Assembly (NCBI RefSeq): GCF_002087085.1
Contig: NZ_MWQY01000001.1
Location: 124,001-188,000, forward strand
Reading direction: 5' to 3'
Source: Marispirochaeta aestuarii
GTDB lineage: Bacteria > Spirochaetota > Spirochaetia > JC444 > Marispirochaetaceae
DNA: 64,000 bases
This document shows positions 41,936-50,617 of the stretch, piece after piece. Positions within the stretch are counted from its first letter, which is position 1; each line of letters starts with the position of its first letter. The notes below the pieces were generated by a model. It was not told the origin of the DNA and made no database searches. It worked only from the letters and a program-made list of their open reading frames with translations. Made by a program: the position numbers and the translations under genes.

Positions 41936-42376
41936 TTGAAAACCAAGATGGACTTTCCCTCCATAAACCAGAAGGATCCCGAAGGGATCGGCCCCAACGG
42001 CAAACCCTACCGGGTCATGATAGTGGACGATTCCATGTTTGTAAAAAAGCAGCTCGGACAGATTCTTACCTCCGAGGGCTTTGAAGTTGTGGCAACCGCC
42101 GGAACCGGCAAGGAAGCCCTGGAAATCTATCAGGAGAAGAAGGGCGGCATCGATCTGGTTACCATGGATATCACCATGCCGGTGATGGACGGGGTTACCG
42201 CCCTGGAGAGGATCATGGCGCTGGATAAGGATGCGAAAATCATCATGGTCAGCGCCCTGGGAAAGCAGGACCTGGTAAAAAAGTCCTTCATGCTTGGAGC
42301 AAAGAACTATATTGTGAAACCCCTGGACCGGAAAAAGGTGCTTGAACGGATAAGCAGGGTTCTGCAGGGCCTGTAA
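41936..42376 (+). CDS. Single-domain response regulator (CheY-like)
   Basis: About 146 residues: a short N-terminal tail, then one receiver domain, VMIVDDSMFVKKQLGQIL with the acidic pair, LVTMDITMPVMDG with the phosphorylated Asp, VSALGKQ and the Lys in NYIVKPLDRKKV. No output domain, so it probably acts on a protein partner. TTG 41936 is preferred because GGGGG at 41923-41927 is 8 nt upstream; ATG 41948 is the alternative. The M-P-V-M-D-G and VSALGKQ details resemble CheY proteins of chemotaxis-like systems, but no kinase is nearby. Confidence 0.88.
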   Translation: MKTKMDFPSINQKDPEGIGPNGKPYRVMIVDDSMFVKKQLGQILTSEGFEVVATAGTGKEALEIYQEKKGGIDLVTMDITMPVMDGVTALERIMALDKDAKIIMVSALGKQDLVKKSFMLGAKNYIVKPLDRKKVLERISRVLQGL

Positions 42377-42447
42377 GGGCCGCAATAGTAAAATTGTTCA
42401 GTTTTTTGGTAACTTCCGTCTATTTACAGGTGACTGTCCCGGCCCCA

Positions 42448-42478
42448 TACTGGTACCGCTGAATCATCAGTACCAGTA
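42448..42478 (+). repeat. Perfect 9-bp inverted repeat in the leader of the UroD-like gene
   Basis: TACTGGTAC (42448-42456) and GTACCAGTA (42470-42478) pair perfectly around a 13-nt loop. The right arm ends 2 nt before the AAGGAG-type ribosome-binding site of the gene at 42493, so the hairpin could affect translation, or the DNA could be an operator. No T-run follows. Confidence 0.5.
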
Positions 42479-42492
42479 AAGGAGATACCGGA

Positions 42493-43541
42493 ATGTTACC
42501 TGAACAATGGAACACCCTGGAGAGACTGGTCCAGGGTAAAGAGAAGAATGTAAACGCTGCATTGATTGTCGACAGCCCCTGGATTCCCCCGTTCCTGAAT
42601 ATTTCCACCGCCGAATACCTGAAGAACCCGGAACTTCATTTCCGATCGAACATGGAGATAATCCGGAAGTACCCGGAGATTATCTTTTTCCCGGGGTTCT
42701 GGGTGGAGATGGGAATGGCCGCCGAACCTTCAGGCTATGGTACTCCCGTTGAGTATTACGACAATCAGCCTCCCACCATCAAACATATAATCGAGGATAT
42801 CAGCGAGGTCGACCGCCTCAAACCGCAAATCCCGCCAGGGACGGACTGATGCCGGATATTCTAAAACGCTACCGGGAGCTTCTTCCCCTGGTCAGGGCGG
42901 AGGGTATGGAGATCAACGTGATCGCCGCCCGGGGACCCATGACCCTGGCGTCCCATCTTATGGGGGTGACCAACTTCCTGATCGGGCTGAAAACAGAGCC
43001 GGAGCTGACCCATCGTCTTCTGAAGATGACGACAAAAACGGTAATACAGTGGCTCGAAGCCCAGGCTGAGGTTCTCCCGGAAGTCCGGGGTATATTTGTT
43101 CTGGACGACATTATGGGTTTTCTCTGCGAAGAGGATTATCTGGAGTTTGCCCATGACTATTTCAGGGAGATCTTTTCCCTGCCGGCAAAGATAAAGGTTC
43201 TCCATAACGATACCCCCAACCCCGTATCCTTCAGGTTTCTTACGGACCTGGGAATAGATATGTTCAATTTCTCGCATCAGGTTCCCATACCTGATCTTCG
43301 AAGGCTCGTTGGAGACAGGATTGTGCTCATGGGCAATATCTCTCCCCTGGACATCATGGTAAAGGGGAGCGAAGAGGAGGTCTATGAGGCCGCGGTTTCC
43401 TGTATTGAACAGAACGCCGGAAACCCCCGTTTTCTGCTCTCCGCGGGGGGAGGGGTTTCCATGGGGACCCCGGAATCGACCCTGGGAGGGATTATCCGGG
43501 CGATTTCCGACGCAAACAGCGGGAAAATTCAGCTCCGGTAG
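42493..43541 (+). pseudogene. Uroporphyrinogen-decarboxylase-like (MtaA/CmuA-type) protein, frameshifted
   Basis: Two frames, 42493-42849 (118 residues) and 42849-43541 (230), together match one roughly 348-residue UroD-fold protein. Frame one ends EVDRLKPQIPPGTD, whereas the continuous reading would be DRLKPPNPARDGLMPDILKRY; adding one C after 42826 gives that. Frame two has GPMTLASHLMG, VLHNDTPNPVSF and LSAGGGVSMGTP, typical of corrinoid or cofactor methyltransferases of the MtaA class rather than HemE. No His-x-Cys-Cys zinc set is obvious. It may be pseudogenised, mis-sequenced, or translated as two coupled pieces through the TGATG overlap. Confidence 0.8.
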
Positions 43542-43568
43542 ACAGAGGGATCATCGCACCTGTATATT
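43539..43568 (+). promoter_or_regulatory. Promoter of hflX with leaderless geometry
   Basis: TAGACA (43539-43544, overlapping the upstream stop), 18-nt spacer, TATATT (43563-43568), 6 nt, then ATG 43575. Transcription should start at the ATG itself. No Shine-Dalgarno sequence. Confidence 0.6.
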
Positions 43569-43574
43569 TCACTG

Positions 43575-44885
43575 ATGAACCGCAGCGATCATGAGGCGGA
43601 AGGAATTCTTTCCACCTATGCAGAAACAGCCCTTCTTGTTGTTCCCCGTTTTCCCGGTCAGAGCGATCATGACTGTACCGCCGCCCTTTCTGAACTGGCG
43701 AGCCTGGTGGACACCATGGGGCTGGAGGTCCGGGAGGGCCTCATTGCCCCGGTCCGTGAGCCGAAATCGCGGTACCTCTTCGGCAGCGGAAAGGCTCAGG
43801 AGATTGCCGATCTGGCGGAAGAGCTGGAAGTGGACTGCATTATCTTCGACGAGGATCTTTCTCCCTCCCAGCAGCGCAACTGGGAAACCTTGAGCAGGCG
43901 CTGCGTTATCGACCGGCATGAGGTAATCCTGGATATCTTCGCCTCCCGGGCTTCAACCAGGGAGGCGGTGCTGCAGGTGGGTCTTGCCCGGATGGAGTAC
44001 TCCCTGCCGCGGCTGACCCGGGCCTGGACTCACCTGAGCCGTCAGCGGGGAGGCAGCCGGGGTACCAGGGGCGAGGGTGAGACCCAGCTCGAGGTCGACC
44101 GGCGCATCGTCCTTCGCAGGATCGCCCGCATGAAGGAGGAGCTGGAACAGGTCAGGCGGAACCGCAGCACCATGCGCAAACAGCGTGAATCGGTGCCCGT
44201 ACCCACCGCGGCGATCGTGGGGTACACCAATGCGGGAAAATCCTCCCTGCTCCACAAACTGACCGGTGCGGATCTGCTGATCGAAGACAAGCTCTTCGCC
44301 ACCCTGGATCCCACAACCCGCAGGATTAAGCTGGAGGGCGGAAACGAACTCCTTTTAACCGATACGGTAGGTTTTATCCGCAAGCTGCCCCACGATCTGG
44401 TGGACGCCTTCAAGTCGACCCTGGAAGAGACGGTCCTGGCGGATTTCCTGCTCCATATCCTGGATGCCTCGAACCCGGAGGTGGAAGACCATATGGCGGT
44501 TACCCGGCAGGTCCTTAAGGAGATCGGCGCCGGGGACAAGCCCGTCCTTACCTGTTTCAACAAGACCGACGCCTGCGACAGGGAGACCCTTGATCACCTG
44601 ATGCTCCGTTACCCCGGGGCCGTGTTCTTTTCCGTCCGCAGCGGCGAAGGGCTTGATAAGCTGCCGGAGGCACTGGAAAAGATGCTCTACCACGGCCTTG
44701 AGGTGGACCGATTTCTGATTCCCCCGGACAGACACGATCTTGTCGCCCTGGTACACCGGAACGGGAAGGTGAGCAGGGAGGAGTACTCTGAAGAGGGTAT
44801 TCTGCTTGTGGCCAGGGTCCCCGACAAGGTCAGGGGACTCCTGAAGGAGTTTCGGACCGGGAGGGATCAGAATGTCCGGGTTTGA
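43575..44885 (+). CDS. hflX: Ribosome-splitting GTPase HflX
   Basis: Rescues stalled ribosomes by splitting 70S particles. 436 residues: N-terminal HflX domain (YLFGSGKAQEIADLAEEL; LSPSQQRNWE), the glycine-rich linker SRQRGGSRGTRGEGETQLE near 155-173, and the G domain with GYTNAGKS (about 215-222), DTVGFIRKLPHDLV and NKTD. A short C-terminal domain follows. Its stop overlaps the SrkA-like gene by 14 nt, so translation is coupled. Confidence 0.95.
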   Translation: MNRSDHEAEGILSTYAETALLVVPRFPGQSDHDCTAALSELASLVDTMGLEVREGLIAPVREPKSRYLFGSGKAQEIADLAEELEVDCIIFDEDLSPSQQRNWETLSRRCVIDRHEVILDIFASRASTREAVLQVGLARMEYSLPRLTRAWTHLSRQRGGSRGTRGEGETQLEVDRRIVLRRIARMKEELEQVRRNRSTMRKQRESVPVPTAAIVGYTNAGKSSLLHKLTGADLLIEDKLFATLDPTTRRIKLEGGNELLLTDTVGFIRKLPHDLVDAFKSTLEETVLADFLLHILDASNPEVEDHMAVTRQVLKEIGAGDKPVLTCFNKTDACDRETLDHLMLRYPGAVFFSVRSGEGLDKLPEALEKMLYHGLEVDRFLIPPDRHDLVALVHRNGKVSREEYSEEGILLVARVPDKVRGLLKEFRTGRDQNVRV

Positions 44886-45855
44886 TCTGCTTACCCCTGA
44901 GCTTGTCCTTCAGGCGGTGACCCAGGCCTGGGGATTCTCTCTTGAAAGCAGCCTGAGCCCTTTTCCCAGCTATATAAACCGGGTCTACGGTCTCAGGGAC
45001 GATGACGGCAGGGAGTACGTTACCAAATTCTATCGGCCCGGCCGCTGGAGCTACGAGGCGATCCTCGAAGAGCACCGGTTCCTGGAGGACTGTCGCGAGG
45101 CGGAACTTCCGGTTGTAGTGCCTGTCCCGGACGAAGAGGGATATACCCTCCAGGATGTGATTGCCGTGGATGACGAAGGAAACGAAGAGGAGTATCTCTT
45201 TGCTCTTTTTCCGAAGCGGGGAGGGCGGAATTTCGATGCCGAGGGCGAAGAGGAGTGGCTGCGTCTGGGGAGGCTCCTTGGTCGGCTTCACCAGGTGGCC
45301 GGCGAGCGGGAAGCTGAACACCGGCTGGTGCTGCATCCGCAGGAAACGACCATGTCCCACATCCGGGAGCTTTCCGACCTTGTACATCCGGATCTGCGGG
45401 TGGAGTTCGAGGATTTTTGCCTGGAGGCGGTGGAAAGAATCAGCCCGGCTTTTGAGGGTCTCGACTATCACCGGATTCACGGGGACTGCCACCGGGGAAA
45501 CATCCTGGACCGACCGGGGGAGGGGCTTCTTCTGATTGATTTTGACGATATGGCCGTCGGTCCCGCCGTTCAGGATTTGTGGCTCCTTCTGCCCGGCCGC
45601 CGGGACGAGTGCTCCCGGGAACTCAACCTGCTCGTGGAGGGCTATGAGGAGTTTTTATCCTTCCCCCGCCGCTCCCTGGACCTGATAGAAGCCCTTCGCT
45701 TTATGCGGATCCTCCATTACAGCGCCTGGTGTACCCGGCAGCGTAAGGACGCAGGCTTTTTCAAACACTTTCCCGGATGGGGGAGCAAGGCCTACTGGAC
45801 CAAGGAGCTGGAGGACCTGAAGGACCAGGTCAGGCTGGGGCTTTCGGCGGTATAG
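44872..45855 (+). CDS. srkA: SrkA/RdoA-like stress-response protein kinase
   Basis: 327 residues, the same length as E. coli SrkA (YihE). It has the aminoglycoside-phosphotransferase fold: YVTKFYRPGRWS with the ATP-binding Lys near 51, EEHRFLEDCREAELPVVVPV, the catalytic loop HRIHGDCHRGNIL near 203, and LLIDFDDMAVGPAVQDLWLLLPG with the Mg2+-binding Asp. It phosphorylates Ser/Thr in a pathway that limits death under envelope or oxidative stress. GGGAGG precedes ATG. It follows hflX in the same unit. Confidence 0.9.
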   Translation: MSGFDLLTPELVLQAVTQAWGFSLESSLSPFPSYINRVYGLRDDDGREYVTKFYRPGRWSYEAILEEHRFLEDCREAELPVVVPVPDEEGYTLQDVIAVDDEGNEEEYLFALFPKRGGRNFDAEGEEEWLRLGRLLGRLHQVAGEREAEHRLVLHPQETTMSHIRELSDLVHPDLRVEFEDFCLEAVERISPAFEGLDYHRIHGDCHRGNILDRPGEGLLLIDFDDMAVGPAVQDLWLLLPGRRDECSRELNLLVEGYEEFLSFPRRSLDLIEALRFMRILHYSAWCTRQRKDAGFFKHFPGWGSKAYWTKELEDLKDQVRLGLSAV

Positions 45856-45861
45856 ACAGAT

Positions 45862-46512
45862 CTAATTCATCAGGCTGGAAAAATCGATCTCAGCTCCCAG
45901 CAACTCCTCGATCTTCTTCTCGGCCCGGCGCTGCTTGAGGCGATCTTCTATTCTCCGTACTCCCCGTTCAAGGCGCTCCTTTGTATTCTGCATTTCCAGG
46001 AGGGTCTGTTTTTCTTCCAGGGAGAAGAGCCCGGTTCCGCAGATCAGAAGGGATACCGCCTCCGGTTCAAGGCTCTGAAGAAGTTCTCCGTCCACGTTGA
46101 ACTCCTCCAGGGCGGCAAGACTCATGAGCCCCCCGGACGCACGGCTGGAGAGATCTTTAAGCCGCGGAAGTTCCGGCGCAGATACTGGAAGGTCCCGGAA
46201 AAACTGGACCTCCGCCTCCAGGTGGGACTGGTCTTCAAAGAAGCGGCGCACCATAAAGCGTTCATGCCCGAGGGACAGGATGTCGAAGCGTCCGTCCGCG
46301 TATTCCTTGAGAAAGCCCTCGACCTTCGCTGTGCAGCCGACCCGGGTCAACTCCTTTCCGGTATGCAGAATTACACCGAACTCCTCCTTGTCTTCAACAC
46401 AGCGGCGAATCATGCGCCGGTACCGCAGTTCGAAGATGTGCAGCGGCAGGGGCATGTTGGGAAACAGAACCAGATTAAGGGGAAAAAGGGGTATTCGCTG
46501 GACTCGTACCAT
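45862..46512 (-). CDS. Stand-alone LON substrate-binding domain protein
   Basis: 216 residues with only the N-terminal domain of Lon protease: IPLFPLNLVLFPNMPLPLHIFELRYRRMIRRC split over 7-38, then FGVILHTGKELTRVGCTAKV. The C-terminal coiled coil (EEKQTLLEMQNTKERLERGV) resembles the helical region after the domain in Lon. There is no ATPase or protease part, so it cannot degrade proteins alone; an adaptor or substrate-binding role is inference. It converges with srkA, 6 nt apart. Confidence 0.88.
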   Translation of the reverse strand: MVRVQRIPLFPLNLVLFPNMPLPLHIFELRYRRMIRRCVEDKEEFGVILHTGKELTRVGCTAKVEGFLKEYADGRFDILSLGHERFMVRRFFEDQSHLEAEVQFFRDLPVSAPELPRLKDLSSRASGGLMSLAALEEFNVDGELLQSLEPEAVSLLICGTGLFSLEEKQTLLEMQNTKERLERGVRRIEDRLKQRRAEKKIEELLGAEIDFSSLMN

Positions 46513-46587
46513 ACCTGTTCTTTACCTCTCCTGTCAGTAAAATACCGCTTTTTCAGGGGAAAGAACAGGTTTGCCCCGGGATTAAAG

Positions 46588-46616
46588 TTGACAAATATAG
46601 TAATGTATAGTACATT
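46588..46616 (+). promoter_or_regulatory. Promoter of pflBA
   Basis: Consensus TTGACA (46588-46593), 17-nt spacer, TACATT (46611-46616). The operator at 46614-46628 overlaps the -10 box and the probable start of transcription. Confidence 0.7.
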
Positions 46617-46628
46617 GGTCAGACCAAT
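46614..46628 (+). promoter_or_regulatory. PdhR/FadR-type GntR operator in front of pflB
   Basis: ATTGGT-CAG-ACCAAT is a perfect palindrome apart from its central base. It fits the TNGTNNNACNA consensus of FadR-subfamily GntR repressors and specifically the ATTGGTnnnACCAAT form known for PdhR. It lies over the transcription start, a repressing position. No gntR gene is in the window. Confidence 0.65.
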
Positions 46629-46684
46629 AAGAAAAACGTGCATAGTGTAAACCGTGGGAAAACTTTATTAACAGGAGTGTTTCA

Positions 46685-48955
46685 ATGAAATCTCATACTT
46701 TTTCGTCCGCAGGTGTTTCAGCCGAACAGGAAGCATGGAGGGGATTCTCCAGGGCTGACTGGTGTGGAGAGATTGACCTGCGGGACTTTATACAGAGTAA
46801 CTACGAACCCTACACCGGGGGAGCCGATTTTCTGCAGGGGCCCAGCGCTGATACGCTGAAGCTCTGGGAGAAGCTCAAAGATCTTCTGGGGGAGGAAAAC
46901 CGTAAAGGAGGTACCCTGGATGTGGATACCGACACGGTCTCCGGAATAAACGCCTATTCCCCGGGCTATATCGACAGGTCCCTGGAAAAGATCGTGGGCC
47001 TGCAGACCGATGCGCCCCTCAAGCGGGCGGTCATGCCCTACGGCGGCATACGCATGGCCTCGAAGGCCTGCGAGGCCTACGGTTACACCCTTTCGCCCCA
47101 GATGGAGAAGATCTTTACCCGATACCGGACCACCCACAACGACGGGGTTTTCAGCGCCTACACCGAAGAGATGAAGGCCGCCAGGAAGGCGGGAATCATA
47201 ACGGGCCTGCCCGACGCCTACGGGCGGGGACGCATTATCGGAGATTACCGCAGGGTGCCCCTCTACGGTGTGGACCGGCTGGTTGAGGACAAGCTTTCCC
47301 AGCAGCGGAGTATCCGCCCCGCGGCCATGGACGAGGAATCCATCCGCTTGAGGGAGGAGATTACCGGGCAGCTGAGGGCCCTGAAAGAGCTGGCCGCCAT
47401 GGCGGATTCCTACGGCTTTGATATCCGAAAGCCCGCCCGGAATGCTGCGGAGGCGGTTCAGTGGCTCTACTTTGCCTATCTTGCTGCGGTGAAGGAACAG
47501 AACGGCGCCGCCATGAGCCTGGGAAGGGTCTCCAGCTTTCTGGATATCTACATCAAACGTGACCTGGATGAAGGAGTAATTACCGAACAGGAAGCCCAGG
47601 AGCTGATAGACCAGTTCGTCCTCAAGTTGCGGATCGTGCGCTTTCTGCGTACCCCGGAGTACAATGATCTCTTTTCCGGGGATCCCACCTGGGTTACCGA
47701 GTGTATCGGTGGCATGGGCCTGGACGGGCGGACCCTGGTTACGGCTACATCCTTCCGAATGCTCCAGACCCTGATAAATCTGGGTGCCGCACCGGAGCCG
47801 AACATGACGGTCCTCTGGTCGAAGGATCTGCCCCGACCCTTCAAGGAGTACTGCGCCAGGGTTTCCGAGGAGACCAGCTCGATTCAGTACGAGAACGACG
47901 ACCTGATGCGCCCCTACTGGGGAGACGATTACGGTATCGCCTGCTGCGTCTCCGCCATGCGTATCGGCAAGCAGATGCAGTTCTTCGGTGCACGCTGCAA
48001 TCTTGCAAAGGCCCTGCTGTATGCGATCAACGGCGGCCGGGACGAGATCAGCGGCGCCCAGGTTGCACCTCCTCTGGCCCCCCTCGAGGGGGAGGTCCTG
48101 GATTATGATGAACTGACAGGTCGCTTCGATGCGGTTCTGGACTGGATCGCCGGTCTCTACATGGATACCCTGAACGTCATCCACTACATGCACGACCGCT
48201 ACAGCTACGAGAGCCTGCAGATGTCTCTCCACGACCGGGACGTCTACAGGACCATGGCCTGCGGGGTCGCCGGGATTTCCGTCTGTGCCGACTCCCTGGC
48301 GGCGGTTAAATACGCGAAGGTGCGGCCGGTGCGGGACGAGAGGGGTCTGGCGGTGGATTTCGAGATTGAAGGGGAGTACCCCGCCTTCGGCAACAACGAC
48401 GACCGGGTGGACAGCCTGGCATCGGATCTCGTAAAGAGCTTCATGAGCAAGCTCAAGGAGCGGAAGACCTATCGGAACGCCGACCCGACCTTGTCAATCC
48501 TGACCATCACCTCCAACGTTGTCTACGGCAAGAAGACCGGAGCAACCCCGGACGGCCGCAGAAAAGGAGAACCCTTCGCTCCGGGAGCCAACCCCATGCA
48601 CGGACGGGACACCCGGGGCGCCCTGGCCTCGGCATCCTCGGTGGCAAAGCTTCCCTACGACTACGCCCGGGACGGCATCTCCTACACCTTCTCCATCGAG
48701 CCCGGGACCCTGGGCAAGGCGGGGGAGGACCGGGTGCGGAACCTCATTTCCCTGCTGGACGGGTATTTCGGCCTCAAGGGGCACCATATCAATGTGAACG
48801 TCCTGAACCGTTCCGTACTCATGGATGCCATGGAGCATCCCGAGCTCTATCCCCAGCTGACCATCAGGGTATCCGGGTATGCCGTCAACTTTGTCAAGCT
48901 GACCCGGGAACAGCAGCTGGATGTCATCAACAGGACCTTCCATGAAAGGATTTGA
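46685..48955 (+). CDS. pflB: Pyruvate formate-lyase (formate C-acetyltransferase)
   Basis: Glycyl-radical enzyme converting pyruvate and CoA to acetyl-CoA and formate in anaerobic fermentation. 756 residues. The paired active-site cysteines lie near 419-420 (GIACCVSAM), close to E. coli C418-C419, and the radical Gly is about residue 731 in RVSGYAVNF. The N-terminal half has the usual MPYGGIRMA and [19 protein letters not shown] precedes the ATG. Overlaps pflA by 14 nt. The operator suggests pyruvate- or lactate-responsive control. Confidence 0.96.
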   Translation: MKSHTFSSAGVSAEQEAWRGFSRADWCGEIDLRDFIQSNYEPYTGGADFLQGPSADTLKLWEKLKDLLGEENRKGGTLDVDTDTVSGINAYSPGYIDRSLEKIVGLQTDAPLKRAVMPYGGIRMASKACEAYGYTLSPQMEKIFTRYRTTHNDGVFSAYTEEMKAARKAGIITGLPDAYGRGRIIGDYRRVPLYGVDRLVEDKLSQQRSIRPAAMDEESIRLREEITGQLRALKELAAMADSYGFDIRKPARNAAEAVQWLYFAYLAAVKEQNGAAMSLGRVSSFLDIYIKRDLDEGVITEQEAQELIDQFVLKLRIVRFLRTPEYNDLFSGDPTWVTECIGGMGLDGRTLVTATSFRMLQTLINLGAAPEPNMTVLWSKDLPRPFKEYCARVSEETSSIQYENDDLMRPYWGDDYGIACCVSAMRIGKQMQFFGARCNLAKALLYAINGGRDEISGAQVAPPLAPLEGEVLDYDELTGRFDAVLDWIAGLYMDTLNVIHYMHDRYSYESLQMSLHDRDVYRTMACGVAGISVCADSLAAVKYAKVRPVRDERGLAVDFEIEGEYPAFGNNDDRVDSLASDLVKSFMSKLKERKTYRNADPTLSILTITSNVVYGKKTGATPDGRRKGEPFAPGANPMHGRDTRGALASASSVAKLPYDYARDGISYTFSIEPGTLGKAGEDRVRNLISLLDGYFGLKGHHINVNVLNRSVLMDAMEHPELYPQLTIRVSGYAVNFVKLTREQQLDVINRTFHERI

Positions 48956-49742
48956 GGGAAACAGAAGCAGGATAGAAAGCCCCACGAGTCTCGGAAACAA
49001 AGTCGCCCGGATTCATTCGGTGGAGACCTTCGGTACCCTGGACGGGCCGGGAATACGCTATGTTATCTTCTTCCAGGGATGTCCCCTGCGCTGCAAATAC
49101 TGCCAGAACCGCGACAGCTGGGACCCCCGCCTGGGGAGCATCAAGACCCTGGACGAGGTGGAGGAGGATATCCTGCGCTACAGTTCCTTCTTTCTCTCCT
49201 CCGGCGGCGGGCTTACCGCCGGCGGGGGGGAGCCCCTGCTGCAGGCGGAATTTCTCTTTTCTCTCTTTAAAAGACTGAAAAAACGGGGTATCCACACAGC
49301 CCTGGATACCTCGGGCTACTGTTCCCTTTCGCCGGCGGTCAGGGAGCTTCTTTCGGTGACGGACCTGATTCTTCTCGACATCAAGCACAGCGATGAGTCC
49401 CGGCACCGGGAGCTTACCGGGGTCTCCCCTGCGCCTGTCAGGGCCTTCGCGGAATACGCCGCCTCCCGGAAAGTGCCGTTCTGGATCCGTCATGTGGTCG
49501 TTCCCGGTTACACTGACGACCCTGAGTCCGCCGAAAGAACGGCGGGTTTTATCAGCACCCTCCCGGGGGTCGAGCGGGTGGACCTGATTCCCTACCATGA
49601 GCTGGGAAAGTTCAAATGGGAGGCCCTGGGGCAGAAGTATCCGCTGGAGGGTGTGAAACCCCCGGGAAAGGAGACCATGAAGATGGTGGAGGAGATTTTT
49701 ACCGCCTGCGGGCTGCCTGTGGCGGGAGGCGGAGGTGAATAG
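48942..49742 (+). CDS. pflA: Pyruvate formate-lyase activating enzyme
   Basis: Radical-SAM enzyme that installs the glycyl radical on PflB. 266 residues from [30 protein letters not shown] with the first Cys of CPLRCKYC near 45-52, then [14 protein letters not shown] and LDTSGYC, all standard for PflA. An N-terminal tail of about 20 residues precedes the core. ATG 48942, with CAGGA upstream, is preferred over the earlier frame start inside pflB. Chromosomal-type composition ends here; the restriction island begins about 150 nt later. Confidence 0.95.
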   Translation: MKGFEGNRSRIESPTSLGNKVARIHSVETFGTLDGPGIRYVIFFQGCPLRCKYCQNRDSWDPRLGSIKTLDEVEEDILRYSSFFLSSGGGLTAGGGEPLLQAEFLFSLFKRLKKRGIHTALDTSGYCSLSPAVRELLSVTDLILLDIKHSDESRHRELTGVSPAPVRAFAEYAASRKVPFWIRHVVVPGYTDDPESAERTAGFISTLPGVERVDLIPYHELGKFKWEALGQKYPLEGVKPPGKETMKMVEEIFTACGLPVAGGGGE

Positions 49743-49900
49743 CGCTACGTCAAAATATAAAACTGGCCGACGGTTGTCCAAGAATATAGGAGCAGAATTG
49801 TGATTATTGTTGCATGTTTATCGTAGCCGCATTATTCGGATTTAATCAATATCCCCATACCCTGCAGCGAGGATAGTTTAAATTGGAAAGTGATAAGTAG

Positions 49901-50617
49901 TCATTCCCGCCATTCTTCTGCGGCTAAAGGCAATTCGTTAAGTTCAGCTCGGGCCTCTTGCCAGCCTGGATAGTGCTTTGTGAGCAAGGAAATAAAACGG
50001 TCGCTGTGAGTTGGCTCTACCAGGTGGAGCATCTCATGTACAACAACGTATTCTATCAGATCCTTTGGTTTTTTGACTAGTTCAGTGTTTAACCTGATAT
50101 GCCCCGCCGTGTGATTGCACCCACCCCATTTGGTCTTCATTCGCTGAAGAAAATAGGCTGTTACCTGTACACCGAGTTTTGGTTCCCACTTACTGATCAG
50201 GGTGGGGATAAGCTCATGCAGGAGGGTCTTATGCCATTTGTGGATAATTGATGCTCTTTTAGACTGATCGCTTCCTGGTCGAATACTCAGTGTGATCCGT
50301 TTATGGTCAACCTTTACAAAAGGTTTTGCGTCCTGTTCAAGAACTGAAAGCAGGTGTCTCCGTCCCCATAAATAATGGCTTTCCCGTTCAATGAATTCCC
50401 GTGGTGTTTCCCGATCCTGGCTACGCAGTTTTTCTTGCTGCTCACGTATCCAACCAATCTTTGTGATCGCGTAGGCACGAGCTACTTCAAGTCGTGTTTC
50501 CTTAGGGGCGGATAATGTCACACGGCCTTCTGGCGGATGAACGGAAAGATGGACATTTTTAATGTTCTTCCGTGTCACCGCAATTGCGATATCACCAATT
50601 AAAATCGTCTCGTTCAT
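49901..50617 (-). CDS. YgjP-like metallopeptidase domain protein (M48/DUF45)
   Basis: 238 residues. [17 protein letters not shown] near 198-214 holds HExxH plus a third zinc ligand; [19 protein letters not shown] and a WxxxxLPLA-like end are also typical. The family is often the last gene of type I restriction operons and may process proteins of the system; the mechanism is unknown. Its ATG overlaps the hsdR stop by 4 nt, so it is made with HsdR. The 158 nt beyond it (49743-49900) are A+T-rich and show no gene. Confidence 0.88.
   Translation of the reverse strand: MNETILIGDIAIAVTRKNIKNVHLSVHPPEGRVTLSAPKETRLEVARAYAITKIGWIREQQEKLRSQDRETPREFIERESHYLWGRRHLLSVLEQDAKPFVKVDHKRITLSIRPGSDQSKRASIIHKWHKTLLHELIPTLISKWEPKLGVQVTAYFLQRMKTKWGGCNHTAGHIRLNTELVKKPKDLIEYVVVHEMLHLVEPTHSDRFISLLTKHYPGWQEARAELNELPLAAEEWRE

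Noticed and set aside
46718-48232. Long open frame (504 codons) antisense to pflB
   Set aside because: Mirror of the pflB codon pattern in G+C-rich DNA; the sense gene is certain.
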